Shown in pieces: positions 8,080 through 15,425 of a DNA stretch of 42,311 nucleotides. This stretch comes from an uncultured Bacteroidales bacterium (GTDB taxonomy: Bacteria > Bacteroidota > Bacteroidia > Bacteroidales > P3), in contig CAMUZR010000023.1 of NCBI GenBank assembly GCA_947165255.1, positions 1-42,311 on the forward strand, given 5' to 3'. The notes under the pieces are model-generated. The model worked only from the letters and a program-made list of their open reading frames with translations. It made no database searches and was not told the DNA's origin. The number at the start of each line of letters is the position of its first letter. Position 1 is the first letter of the stretch. The translations under genes and the position numbers were made by a program.

Positions 8080-8307
8080 TTATTTTTCTAACCGACAAAT
8101 CTGACGGATTACAATAGCCCTAAACTTCAATGTGCCGCCCTGCACTAAAGCCGTTTCTGAGATGCTCTCCGTGGGAGACATAAGCCAATTGATGAGTGAG
8201 GGTCGTGATTGTTTTTTATTGTCTCTACCGTGATAGGGGGATATTGTGAATTGTGCTTGTCGATGTCGAGTTGTAATGTCTTCTCGTAACTGCATATTGT
8301 TGGTCAT
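8080..8307 (-). CDS. Small hypothetical protein, possible duplicated-leader remnant
   Basis: A 75-residue ORF that I do not recognise. Its first residues MTNNMQLRE resemble those of the next upstream gene, MTKNMILRE. The DNA just before the two starts is also similar (GTAAC, A-rich, then ATGAC). The rest does not align with that gene, so this may be a truncated or recombined copy of its start fused to other sequence. It has no membrane segment and no domain. It may not be a functional gene. Confidence 0.3.
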   Translation of the reverse strand: MTNNMQLREDITTRHRQAQFTISPYHGRDNKKQSRPSLINWLMSPTESISETALVQGGTLKFRAIVIRQICRLEK

Positions 8308-8433
8308 TTGTAGGTTACTGCTCCTCGTCTGTCGGGGTGTCGCTCGGGGCTATCTGTTTTGCTTGTTTCGTGTTTGCATGCCCATTATCCTTTGCAGTTT
8401 GTAAGGTTTTGTTTGCGGACTTTGGGGACACTC
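8308..8433. other. Intergenic gap without a confident gene
   Basis: On the minus strand a frame after the stop of the 228-residue gene reads as a hydrophilic peptide, PKSANKTLQTAKDN...TPTDEEQ, about 40 codons. It has no ATG. It may be a frameshifted former C-terminus of that gene or chance. Confidence 0.2.
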
Positions 8434-9120
8434 TCAATCTGTAGTGCGGTCCATCTCATCAAGAAAGTCTCTAATGGCAAAATAAGAATGCTTGGTGCTT
8501 TCCAAAAAATCACTATATTCCACCTTGTTGGAGTAAATTTCGCGAATATGAGAATAATTATTGTTGCTCAGTTTCGCCGCTATTAAGCCAACAATACAAT
8601 GGGTATCCATCCCTGAACAATTAGGGTTGTACTCATACAGTGGATCTGTGTTATACATTCTGTCTATTGACTCTACACAAGAATTGCTATTGATATAGTT
8701 GACTGCATTGTTAAGCATTGGGATTAGTCGATTGATAATTTTACCAATATCTTGTATTGAGTGCACTGAAAATCTTTCTTTTTGATTGATTTGTAGTTTC
8801 CATTGTGTATCACATGTATAGGTATTATTTAAAACGGACTCCAAAACGAATAAATTGATAAAAGCCGTGTAGTTAAGGTTAAATCCATGTTTTTCACATA
8901 TATTGTGAATAGCATCTATCTTTATCTCAACATAGGGCTGTATTTGTATATTGTCCAACCCCGACAGATGTTCGAATGAGATTGAAGCAGATCCCATCAA
9001 GGTCTTTTTGTTCATCAAAAATTGCCCTTTACTTATCTTAAATCCATTAGTGGAAGCGAAAGGGGTCAGCCTGTCTAGCAGTTCATTCTTTACTTCTCTA
9101 AGTATCATGTTTTTTGTCAT
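8434..9120 (-). CDS. Hypothetical protein of the accessory island
   Basis: A 228-residue soluble protein of unknown family. It has low GC and normal amino acid composition, which argues for a real gene. Visible landmarks are an N-terminal segment NGFKISKGQFLMNKKTLMGSASISFEHLSG, a middle region rich in isoleucine and asparagine, and a C-terminal helical part ending FLDEMDRTTD. No signal peptide, membrane segment or catalytic motif is seen. It is encoded upstream of the ORF6N gene on the same strand and downstream of the pseudogene cluster. I assign no function. Confidence 0.6.
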   Translation of the reverse strand: MTKNMILREVKNELLDRLTPFASTNGFKISKGQFLMNKKTLMGSASISFEHLSGLDNIQIQPYVEIKIDAIHNICEKHGFNLNYTAFINLFVLESVLNNTYTCDTQWKLQINQKERFSVHSIQDIGKIINRLIPMLNNAVNYINSNSCVESIDRMYNTDPLYEYNPNCSGMDTHCIVGLIAAKLSNNNYSHIREIYSNKVEYSDFLESTKHSYFAIRDFLDEMDRTTD

Positions 9121-9138
9121 TAAAGTTTAGTTACTATG

Positions 9139-9157
9139 TCATCACAATTTGTGATGA
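9139..9157. repeat. 19-base palindrome, ORF6N type
   Basis: TCATCACAA-T-TTGTGATGA has perfect 9-bp arms. In the ORF6N remnant frame it reads SSQIVM, matching the SQIVT peptides of the intact gene. Confidence 0.7.
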
Positions 9158-9223
9158 ATGATTATCCGCAATTGGCACATAGGCGAGGGCGTTTCATTCT
9201 CCGTGGCACATTGTGCCACTATC

Positions 9224-9242
9224 GAAAGTTCACAGGACTTTC
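9224..9242. repeat. Hairpin repeat copy 2
   Basis: GAAAGTTC-ACA-GGACTTTC has 8-bp arms with one G-T type mismatch. The flanks CTATC and TTCA are shared with copies 1 and 3. Confidence 0.6.
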
Positions 9243-9318
9243 TTCACTCCGAAACGCACCCGATGTGTTGACTATCAGTCACCGCACTGCGCTCCGCTAA
9301 ATTCTCCGCTTCGCTATC

Positions 9319-9336
9319 GAAAGTCCTCAGGACTTT
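9319..9336. repeat. Hairpin repeat copy 3
   Basis: GAAAGTCC-TC-AGGACTTTC type hairpin: arms GAAAGTCC and GGACTTTC around TCA. It is preceded by TCTCCGCTTCGCTATC, which is also present at copy 1. Confidence 0.65.
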
Positions 9337-9538
9337 CTTCACAGTGTTATTAATATTAAGCCTCTTCGAGGCTTCTTTACGGCAAATGCGGATAATCATT
9401 TGTGATGATATGCTATCGCCTTCTTCTGTAGCTAATTGGGGCATAAAATCTGCTGGGAGCGTTCAGTATTACGTTTAACTGCCGGATTAAGCACACGGGT
9501 CTCCACCCCATACAATCCTGCCAAGTTGCGGTCGGGCA

Positions 9539-9982
9539 TCACGCGCTGCCCCGCACCTCATAGACATGGTGCTTGATAATCTCGATGGTCGACTCTTCGT
9601 GTGTGCCTATCTTATCTGTCATATCATCCATTTTTACTTCAGCAGATTCCGTTTTTCCACTTCTTCCAGCACGGTCATTTGCGGTTAATAGCCAGGCACA
9701 TACTATTGCCAGCACCACTTGTGCCACCAGTATCAAGGGAATGCCGAGGGTAAACTTCTTGTGGAGTGTCTTGTGGCGGAAGAGGTACATGGCGAGGAGG
9801 GCACCGACGCTGCCCCCAAGGGCGGCTAGGAGCATCAAGGTGGCCTCGGACGTCCGCTGACGGGTGCGGCGTGGGTGAATATGGGGATGTGGGTGGCGGG
9901 CCTTCCATTTGTCGTGACCATAAGCAACAAATGTCAACAGGTTGATTGCCAAAAGGTAATATAGGACTACAGAAAGATACAT
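9539..9982 (-). CDS. DUF1294 membrane protein with foreign, chimeric C-terminus
   Basis: The first ~100 residues are a DUF1294 protein: MYLSVVLYYLLAINLLTFVAYGHDKWKARH, then SEATLMLLAALGGSVGALLAMYLFRHKT and KFTLGIPLILVAQ, with three to four membrane helices. An intact 90-residue relative lies at 22707-22979. After LLTAND the frame enters DNA that once encoded the KilA-N C-terminus, read in the wrong frame. It then reads the start of the ORF6N remnant (IEIIKHHVYEVRG) to a chance stop. The 147-residue length is therefore an accident of recombination near 9682. The membrane part may still work; the last ~47 residues are unlikely to be meaningful. Confidence 0.75.
   Translation of the reverse strand: MYLSVVLYYLLAINLLTFVAYGHDKWKARHPHPHIHPRRTRQRTSEATLMLLAALGGSVGALLAMYLFRHKTLHKKFTLGIPLILVAQVVLAIVCAWLLTANDRAGRSGKTESAEVKMDDMTDKIGTHEESTIEIIKHHVYEVRGSA
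9634..9682 (-). pseudogene. KilA-N gene 3'-end fragment
   Basis: On the minus strand this reads MTVLEEVEKRNLLK and stop. The intact KilA-N protein ends MTVLEEVGNRKLLK and stop. Homology begins abruptly at CAAATGACC, marking the recombination joint with the DUF1294 gene. Confidence 0.75.
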
Positions 9983-10200
9983 CGTATCGAGGTTTTTTGT
10001 AATAATGATATTTTGACAACAGTCAATCTGAAATATGCATTAAGTTCAATCTTCTAATGGTTAATTATTTGAATATTAGCGTTTCCCAACCTGCCATCTC
10101 CCTTCTGCACCCTACCCACACCTTCCATTGTGGTGATGGTGGGGTGAAAAATAGGGTGGGGAAGAGGATGGAGAGATGTGAAAAATGTCAAATAATCCAT
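9983..10200. other. Intergenic gap with an imperfect stem-loop
   Basis: CACCCTA and TAGGGTG arms with inner CCACC/GGTG pairing span about 10110-10162, downstream of the rhamnosidase gene. It could end that transcript, but no clean U-run follows. Confidence 0.25.
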
Positions 10201-13029
10201 CTAGATGTTGCTGCACAGAAGGTGTCGGCCACTGCCTAGGATTTGCTTTTCGGCGTAGCCGTCGGCGGTGGGCAGGTAGACTTCGGCAGTGGTGTTGGGG
10301 GGTATGACGATGACCCACTCGAAGCGGTTGCCGTCGCGGTGCCAGTGGCTTTCGATGAGGCCGCTGACGGAGCGGTAGGTGCAGTCGACGCGATTTAACC
10401 CATCGGGCACAGTGGGGCGCAATTCAATCTTGGTATATCCCGGTTCGAGAGGACGGATGCCGGCAAGGTATTCGTATTCCCAGATGAGAAGGTCGCCAAG
10501 GAGCATGACGTGGTTGGCGCTGTTCATGCTGGGGTCGCCTGTGTCGCCGTTCCACAGTTCCCAAATGGTGGTGGCACCGCGCTTAGCCATGTAGCCCCAC
10601 GAGGGGTAAGTGGTGTCGGTGGCAAGATGCAGGGCCAGGTCTGTGCGGCCGTAGTGGGTCAGGGTGCGCAGCAGTTGCTGGATGCCTACCACACCGGTGG
10701 ATACGTGCCCGTCGAAGTCATTCATCGTTTTGTCTAAAATATTCGCGAAGACTTTGTCCTCAAGTTTGTTGGGCACCATGCCGAACCATAGAGGCAGGAT
10801 ATTGGCGGTGACCGTACCGTTGGCATAGTTGCCCGTGAGGGTGTCGAGATAGCGGGCGTTGTAGGCGGCGGTCACGCTGTCATATTCCTGCTGGAAGAAG
10901 TTGGCATCGTCGTCCTTGCCAAGCCTTACGGCGAAACCTTTCATTAGGTTGCATAGGTAGCAGTAGAAAGGAGTGCTAATGGCGGCAGCCTCGGTGATGC
11001 GGCTGGGATCCTTGCTGTGTATCATCTCGGGGCTTTCGGGCGGCATGCACCAGTCACCGTAGCAGTCGCGGGTCATAATGCCGTCCTTGAGGTACCACAG
11101 CTTCATGTGCAGCAACCATTTGTGCATGGCGTCGTAGTGGCGGCTCATGGGTTCGATGTCGCCGAAGCGGGTATAGAGCATGTCGGCCACAGTGACGAAG
11201 GCACCCGGCCAGGTCATATTGTCGGTGTAGTTGCGCCAGTAGGCAGGGGCGACGTCGGAGAGCTGCCCGTTGGGCCATTGGCAGTCTTCGAGGTCCTGCA
11301 GCCACTTGGCATAGAGGCGATGGTTGTCGAAGAGGAAGCTTTCGCCATAGCAGCCCGTAGTGCGGTCACCGGTCCAGCCCATGCGCTCGTCGCGCTGGGG
11401 GCAGTCGGTGGGCATAGAACGGTAGTTGCCGCGGATGCCCCAGAAGGCGTTGCGGTGCACAGCGTTGATGATGTCGTTGTCGGTCTCGAAGGTGGAGGTG
11501 GAGGCCATCTGGTCGTAGAGGACCAGGCCGGTGAAGTCGTCCGTCGTGGGTTTGCTTCCCTCGGGCAGGCCGCTGATTTCCACGTAGCGGAAGCCGTGGT
11601 AGACGAATTGAAAATTGAGAATTGAGATTTGAGAATTGGCTGCCGCAATGTATCGGTCGGTGCATTCGGCGGAGCGCAGGTTGTCCACGTAGAGTGTACT
11701 ATCCTCCTTGAGCAGTTCGGCATAGCGGAAGATGACGGTGTCCCCGCTTTCCGCTTTCCATTTTCCAATTTTCACTTCCAGCGTTCCAACCATATTCTGC
11801 CCCATGTCGAGTATCCATTTGTCGCCTTTGCGGAAGATGTCTTTGGGTTTGAGGCGCTCCATTACGCGTATGTTGGGGTTGGGTTGGGGTGAGAGTTCAT
11901 ACTCCAGACGTTTGGCGGCAATCTCGGCACTGTCGGGGAACGGCAAGGAGGCGTCGTACTTGTCGTCGCGGCGCTTCCAACGGGGGTTGAAGCGGTCCTC
12001 GAGGTTCATGTTCTGTCGGTCGTAGTCGACGACGGCATCCTGCCATTGACTGTCGTCGTAGCGGGGCGAAGTCCAGTCGCCCAGGTCGAGGCGGGCGTCG
12101 AAGGTCTCGCCGTCGAACTCGTTGGCTTTGCGGATGGGGCCGCGGTTGGTTATCTTCCATCCGGGGCCGCTGACGATGGTGTCGGTGCTGCCGTCGGTGT
12201 AGAACACTTCAAGTTGCATCAGCAGTTGTGGGCGGCCATAGTGGGCTGCGTGGTGGATGCCGCACCACTCTAGGTAGTTGGTGTCGTGGCGCACGGTGGT
12301 GAAGCGTCCGGGAGCAAGGATGACAGCAACAGCATTTTCGCCCTTGTGCAGCATCTCCGTCACATCGTAGGCATTGTAGTAAACGCGGCGCGTATAGTCG
12401 CTCAGGGCGGGTTTCAGAGGCTCGTCGGGTGCCACCTCCTGGCCGTTGAAGAAGGCCTGATACAGACCGAGGCCGCTGATATAGAGGCGGGCGTGGTCAA
12501 TGCCCTTCCGCAGTGGAAACTCGTGGCGCAGATAGCGGGCTGCGACAACGGTATGCCCTTCAATCTGGTCGTCGGCATAGTCGCGTCCAATCCAGTGTGC
12601 CTGCCAGTCGTTGCGGTCAAGGAGGCTGATTTCGAATGGGTGCACCCCACTTTTCACTTCCTTTTCTCTGCTTCTCTCGTCACCATATGTGACGGTGGTG
12701 TACACCCGCCACCAGCAGCGGGCGCGGCTTTTCAGAGGCTGACCGGCATATTCTACATACAGCATTTGAGGGGTGTTGACGATTTCTGAGTCCCACAGGT
12801 CCCCTTCGCCCCGGCGGGCCTTTGCCTCGCTGCTGGACACTATGATACGGTAGCTTGTCTGCACAACATTATCCACGCGGGCTTCGTAGTTCCAGCTGAA
12901 GCGTGGCTTGGCGGTGGCCAATGGTGTTGAACCGTCCTGCATCTCAACGGTGAGGTTTGTGATTTCTACTTTGTTGCCGCAGGCCGACATTAGGACTGCC
13001 AGCATTGAGAGAAAGAGTATGCGTTTCAT
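10201..13029 (-). CDS. GH78 alpha-L-rhamnosidase lipoprotein
   Basis: A 942-residue enzyme that should release terminal L-rhamnose from plant or bacterial glycans. The start MKRILFLSMLAVLMSACG has a lipobox with C17, so it is membrane-anchored. N-terminal beta domains (PRFSWNYEARVDNVVQTSYRI, then LYISGLGLYQAFFNGQ) precede the (alpha/alpha)6 catalytic domain. The hallmark DCPQRDERMGWTGD runs from D542, with acidic D547, E548 and D555, and GATTIWELWNGDTGDPSMNSANH lies in the C-terminal part. Length fits the family. Oddities are low-complexity DNA at 11605-11639 and 11744-11778, apparently accommodated in frame, and a run of ten G 63 bases upstream of the start codon. No SusC/SusD pair is nearby. 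Confidence 0.95.
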   Translation of the reverse strand: MKRILFLSMLAVLMSACGNKVEITNLTVEMQDGSTPLATAKPRFSWNYEARVDNVVQTSYRIIVSSSEAKARRGEGDLWDSEIVNTPQMLYVEYAGQPLKSRARCWWRVYTTVTYGDERSREKEVKSGVHPFEISLLDRNDWQAHWIGRDYADDQIEGHTVVAARYLRHEFPLRKGIDHARLYISGLGLYQAFFNGQEVAPDEPLKPALSDYTRRVYYNAYDVTEMLHKGENAVAVILAPGRFTTVRHDTNYLEWCGIHHAAHYGRPQLLMQLEVFYTDGSTDTIVSGPGWKITNRGPIRKANEFDGETFDARLDLGDWTSPRYDDSQWQDAVVDYDRQNMNLEDRFNPRWKRRDDKYDASLPFPDSAEIAAKRLEYELSPQPNPNIRVMERLKPKDIFRKGDKWILDMGQNMVGTLEVKIGKWKAESGDTVIFRYAELLKEDSTLYVDNLRSAECTDRYIAAANSQISILNFQFVYHGFRYVEISGLPEGSKPTTDDFTGLVLYDQMASTSTFETDNDIINAVHRNAFWGIRGNYRSMPTDCPQRDERMGWTGDRTTGCYGESFLFDNHRLYAKWLQDLEDCQWPNGQLSDVAPAYWRNYTDNMTWPGAFVTVADMLYTRFGDIEPMSRHYDAMHKWLLHMKLWYLKDGIMTRDCYGDWCMPPESPEMIHSKDPSRITEAAAISTPFYCYLCNLMKGFAVRLGKDDDANFFQQEYDSVTAAYNARYLDTLTGNYANGTVTANILPLWFGMVPNKLEDKVFANILDKTMNDFDGHVSTGVVGIQQLLRTLTHYGRTDLALHLATDTTYPSWGYMAKRGATTIWELWNGDTGDPSMNSANHVMLLGDLLIWEYEYLAGIRPLEPGYTKIELRPTVPDGLNRVDCTYRSVSGLIESHWHRDGNRFEWVIVIPPNTTAEVYLPTADGYAEKQILGSGRHLLCSNI
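11605..11639. repeat. Simple-repeat insertion in the rhamnosidase gene
   Basis: The tract repeats GAATTGAAAATTGAGAATTG-like units and encodes ANSQISILNFQF just before VYHGFRYVEI. A similar A/T/G-poor tract (TTTCC-GCTTTCC-ATTTTCC) at 11744-11778 encodes IGKWKAES. Such units are usually intergenic. Here they are read through in frame. Confidence 0.5.
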
Positions 13030-13091
13030 ATCGTTAACGTTTTGCTATTTCGTCAAATAACCATTTGTTTTTATACTGAAGGTGTTCCTTC

Positions 13092-13101
13092 GGGGGGGGG
13101 G
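13092..13101. repeat. Run of ten G upstream of the rhamnosidase gene
   Basis: A G10 homopolymer 63 bases before the rhamnosidase start codon (C10 on the coding strand). Such tracts slip readily and can change promoter spacing. No matching promoter boxes were identified around it. Confidence 0.5.
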
Positions 13102-13182
13102 CTTAGTCTCGAACAGGTGCTGATGCTTGGGATGTGTGGTGTTGCAAGTTGTTGTTTAGTGAATCGTGATTGGCAGCCCTGC

Positions 13183-13668
13183 CTATGCTATGAGGTCGGC
13201 CAGCGAGCCGTGGGCGACACGGACGAGGTTCTGTGGGGCAAGGCGGAACTGCAGGCCGCGCATCCCGGCACTGCAGTAGACATAGTCGTAGTCCATCACG
13301 CTCTTGTGAAACCATGTCGGCAGGGCCTTCTTCATGCCTATGGGCGAGCATCCGCCACGGATGTAGCCCGTCAGTGGCAGCAGCTCCCGCACGTGTATCA
13401 TCTCCACTTTCTTGTTTCCAGTCACCTTGGCGGCTTTTTTCAGGTCCACCTCTTCGGCACCGGGAATGACACAGACGAAGAGGCCCAGCTTCTCGCCCCG
13501 CAGGACGAGGGTCTTGAACAGCCTCTCAATGGGTTGGCCCAGCTGCTCGGCAATGTGCTGCGCGCCGAGGTCGTTCTCATCCACTTCGTATGCAATGAGT
13601 TCGTAGGGCACTTTCAACTGGTCCAGTAGGCGTGCCGCATTCGTCTTTTTCGTACCTTTTTCAGCCAT
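13183..13668 (-). CDS. ybaK: Cys-tRNA(Pro) deacylase, YbaK/EbsC family
   Basis: A 161-residue cytoplasmic editing enzyme that hydrolyses Cys mischarged on tRNA-Pro. The start MAEKGTKKTNAARLLDQL, the core VDENDLGAQHIAEQLG, the strand segment FKTLVLRGEKLGLFVCVIPG, and the C-terminal GYIRGGCSPIGMKK followed by SAGMRGLQFRLAP are standard YbaK landmarks. Full length matches the family (about 155-160). It has a canonical promoter just upstream (TTTG, 19 bases, TATCTTTG) that overlaps the divergent promoter of the DUF5692-like gene. It is a single-gene unit; the rhamnosidase gene starts 154 bases further on. Confidence 0.95.
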   Translation of the reverse strand: MAEKGTKKTNAARLLDQLKVPYELIAYEVDENDLGAQHIAEQLGQPIERLFKTLVLRGEKLGLFVCVIPGAEEVDLKKAAKVTGNKKVEMIHVRELLPLTGYIRGGCSPIGMKKALPTWFHKSVMDYDYVYCSAGMRGLQFRLAPQNLVRVAHGSLADLIA

Positions 13669-13692
13669 GTTGCTCAGTCAGTAAACGATGTG

Positions 13693-13723
13693 CAAAGATA
13701 CACTTTTTTTGCCAAGCTGCAAA
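13693..13723 (-). promoter_or_regulatory. ybaK promoter
   Basis: On the minus strand TTTG (13723-13720), 19 bases, then TATCTTTG (13700-13693): an exact Bacteroidota consensus. The predicted transcription start is near 13686, 18 bases before the ATG. Confidence 0.75.
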
Positions 13724-13738
13724 AAATGATTATTTTTG
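13708..13738 (+). promoter_or_regulatory. Promoter of the DUF5692-like gene
   Basis: TTTG (13708-13711), 19 bases, then TATTTTTG (13731-13738). It shares 13708-13723 with the opposite-strand ybaK promoter, so one polymerase would exclude the other. Confidence 0.7.
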
Positions 13739-13829
13739 TATACATAAACCATCGGCTCCAAAACCCCGATGGCAAAGAAAAACAATAAAATACACACAAT
13801 ACAATAACTAACAAAAAACAATAAAAACT

Positions 13830-14879
13830 ATGTTCTTTCACGTTTATGGCGCCAATGCGCTGCTGCAATGGGGAATGATGCTGGTGGTTCTTCTCGGCCT
13901 CATCCTCTGGAATGAATTTGCCCGTCGCACCAAGATGGGCGGTATTATCACCTTCCTGGCCATTCCGTTGGCCCTGACTGTCTATTTCATCGCCATTGCC
14001 ATTGGTGCCCGCTCGGGTGCCGAATGGGCGGTGAACAACCAGACCCACCTCTACATGAATGGCTGGTTCCACTACGCCAAACTCTACGCCGCCCTCACAG
14101 GCTGCATCGGCTTTATGATGATTAAGTACAAGTGGGGCATCGGAGCCAAACATTGGTTCAAACCCTTCCCCTTCATCATCGTGGCCATCAACATCCTCAT
14201 CGCTGTGGCCTCCGACTTCGAAAGCGCCATCAAAGGATGGAACTGCTGGTGGCTCAGCAGCGAGGGCGTGTGGCTCTACGGCGGTTGGCACAACGTGATG
14301 AACGGCATTGCCGGCCTCTTCAACATCTTCTGTATGACTGCCTGGTGGAATGTCTACTCATCCAAGGACAAGAAGGATATGATTTGGGCCGACATGACGT
14401 GGGTCTACATCGTGATTTACGACATATGGAACTTCGCCTACACCTACAACTGCCTGCCCACCCACAGCTGGTTCTGCGGCATTGCTCTGCTGCTGGCCCC
14501 GACCGTGGCAGCCCTGCTCTGGAACCGCGGCGGCTGGATCCAGAACCGTGCCAACACTCTGGCCATCTGGTGCATGTTTGCCCAGGTGTTCCCCCTCTTC
14601 CAAGAGACCTTCCACGACGGCTTCCACAAATTTAACTGGGTGGCCCTGCCCACCACTTATGCCGACGGCACGCTGAACGGCATCGTCGATGGCGGCACGG
14701 CCAATGTCAACCCCATCGCCATGACCGTCATCAGCGCCCTGGCCCTGGTTACCAACATTGTGGCCTTCTGCTACATCATGTACACCGCAAAAAAACGCCA
14801 CATCAATCCCTACAAGGAAGACGTGTTCGTCAACCAGAAATACTACAAAGACTCCATGGCCCGTGCCGATGTAGACTGA
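13830..14879 (+). CDS. Multi-pass membrane protein, DUF5692-like
   Basis: A 349-residue integral membrane protein with about eight hydrophobic helices (for example WGMMLVVLLGLILW, IITFLAIPLALTVYFIAIAIG, YAKLYAALTGCIGFMM, WFKPFPFIIVAINILIAVA, FCGIALLLAPTVAALLW). It is rich in tryptophan and has the conserved-looking segments GWHNVMNGIAGLFNI, DMTWVYIVIYDIWNFAYTYNCLP and LFQETFHDGFHKF. From memory it resembles DUF5692 proteins, whose function is unknown. It has its own consensus promoter and a strong terminator, so it is a single-gene unit. A truncated, frameshifted copy of its last 60% lies at 20353-20977, showing a segmental duplication. It may be a transporter, but no motif shows this. Confidence 0.85.
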   Translation: MFFHVYGANALLQWGMMLVVLLGLILWNEFARRTKMGGIITFLAIPLALTVYFIAIAIGARSGAEWAVNNQTHLYMNGWFHYAKLYAALTGCIGFMMIKYKWGIGAKHWFKPFPFIIVAINILIAVASDFESAIKGWNCWWLSSEGVWLYGGWHNVMNGIAGLFNIFCMTAWWNVYSSKDKKDMIWADMTWVYIVIYDIWNFAYTYNCLPTHSWFCGIALLLAPTVAALLWNRGGWIQNRANTLAIWCMFAQVFPLFQETFHDGFHKFNWVALPTTYADGTLNGIVDGGTANVNPIAMTVISALALVTNIVAFCYIMYTAKKRHINPYKEDVFVNQKYYKDSMARADVD

Positions 14880-14891
14880 CATTGGGCTGCC

Positions 14892-14937
14892 AACGGCCGG
14901 TGGTGTGGTGAAACCCCATGCCACCGGCCGTTTTTTT
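14892..14937 (+). terminator. Rho-independent terminator
   Basis: AACGGCCGGTGG pairs with CCACCGGCCGTT over a 17-base loop, followed by a run of seven T. It lies 13 bases after the stop of the DUF5692-like gene. Confidence 0.9.
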
Positions 14938-15034
14938 ATGCCCCCGCCCCACCGGCCGCCGCAGGCGGCAGCCCCCCGCACACCCCGACCTTGCGGATGG
15001 TCGGCTGCGTGCCGTTTGTCTGGATTTGCAATCA

Positions 15035-15421
15035 CTAGCGTTTGAAAGGTTTGTAATTAACAGAAATAGAACCGTTTTTGATTTTGTAGCGATATTTGAA
15101 TCGTGACATATCCCCTCCAGAGAGAAATACACCAAGCACCAAGATGTAGTCATTCATCTCGGTCTTGAACAGGAATTTTGCCTCGGAGTAGCCCAAACCG
15201 TTCTTGCGCTTGTATATCATCAGCATAATGGCGGTAATCAGGGTCATATTATAGTATTATTTTCAGGCCGTTCTCGTTAACCGAGGTGAAGTGCGAGAAG
15301 TTGAGTTCCTGCTTTAGGAAACGGAAAAAGACTTCAATGTCCCAACGTCTGCGGTAGGCTTCGGCGATTTCCTGAGGCGTAAGCGTGAAATCATTGGTTA
15401 TGAACAGGAAAGCTACAAATA
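15035..15421 (-). pseudogene. IS4-family transposase C-terminal remnant
   Basis: The minus strand reads FVAFLFITNDFTLTPQEIAEAYRRRWDIEVFFRFLKQELNFSHF then TSVNENGLKIIL. A one-base frameshift and stop follow near 15250, and the sequence continues as MTLITAIMLMIYKRKNGLGYSEAKF to 15035. YRRRWDIEVFFRFLKQELNFSHF carries the DDE transposase C1 block of the IS4 group, with the catalytic E in IEVFFR. The N-terminal two thirds and both ends of the element are missing. The fragment starts 5 bases after the araC-type gene's stop codon. The last part, MSRFKYRYKIKNGSISVNYKPFKR, may be partly chance sequence. Confidence 0.85.
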
Positions 15422-15425
15422 AACC

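Larger units (their letters stand above)
9157..9399. repeat. Possible small inverted-repeat element
   Basis: AATGATTATCCGCA at 9157-9170 is repeated in inverse orientation as TGCGGATAATCATT at 9386-9399, and similarity extends into a nearby ATCACAA. The enclosed ~215 bases hold two hairpin repeats and a 17-base palindrome at 9203-9219 (GTGGCACA-T-TGTGCCAC). It could be a MITE-like insertion or a local inversion product. Confidence 0.4.
9139..9631 (-). pseudogene. Degraded second ORF6N gene
   Basis: The minus strand from 9631 reads MDDMTDKIGTHEESTIEIIKH then HHVYEVRG. A frameshift follows, then QRVMPDRNLAGLYGVETRVLNPAVKRNTER. A second shift follows, then PADFMPQLATEEGDSISSQ. The blocks match in order IKHRIYEVRGLRVMLDRDLAELYGVE and the following part of the intact ORF6N protein. 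At least two frameshifts break it. Its downstream half holds two copies of the hairpin repeat and inverted repeats. A 66-residue ORF at 9244-9444 is the third segment of this remnant, not a separate gene. Confidence 0.75.

Noticed and set aside
13674..14291. 205-codon minus-strand frame
   Set aside because: Antisense to the DUF5692-like gene and across its promoter. The translation is low complexity.
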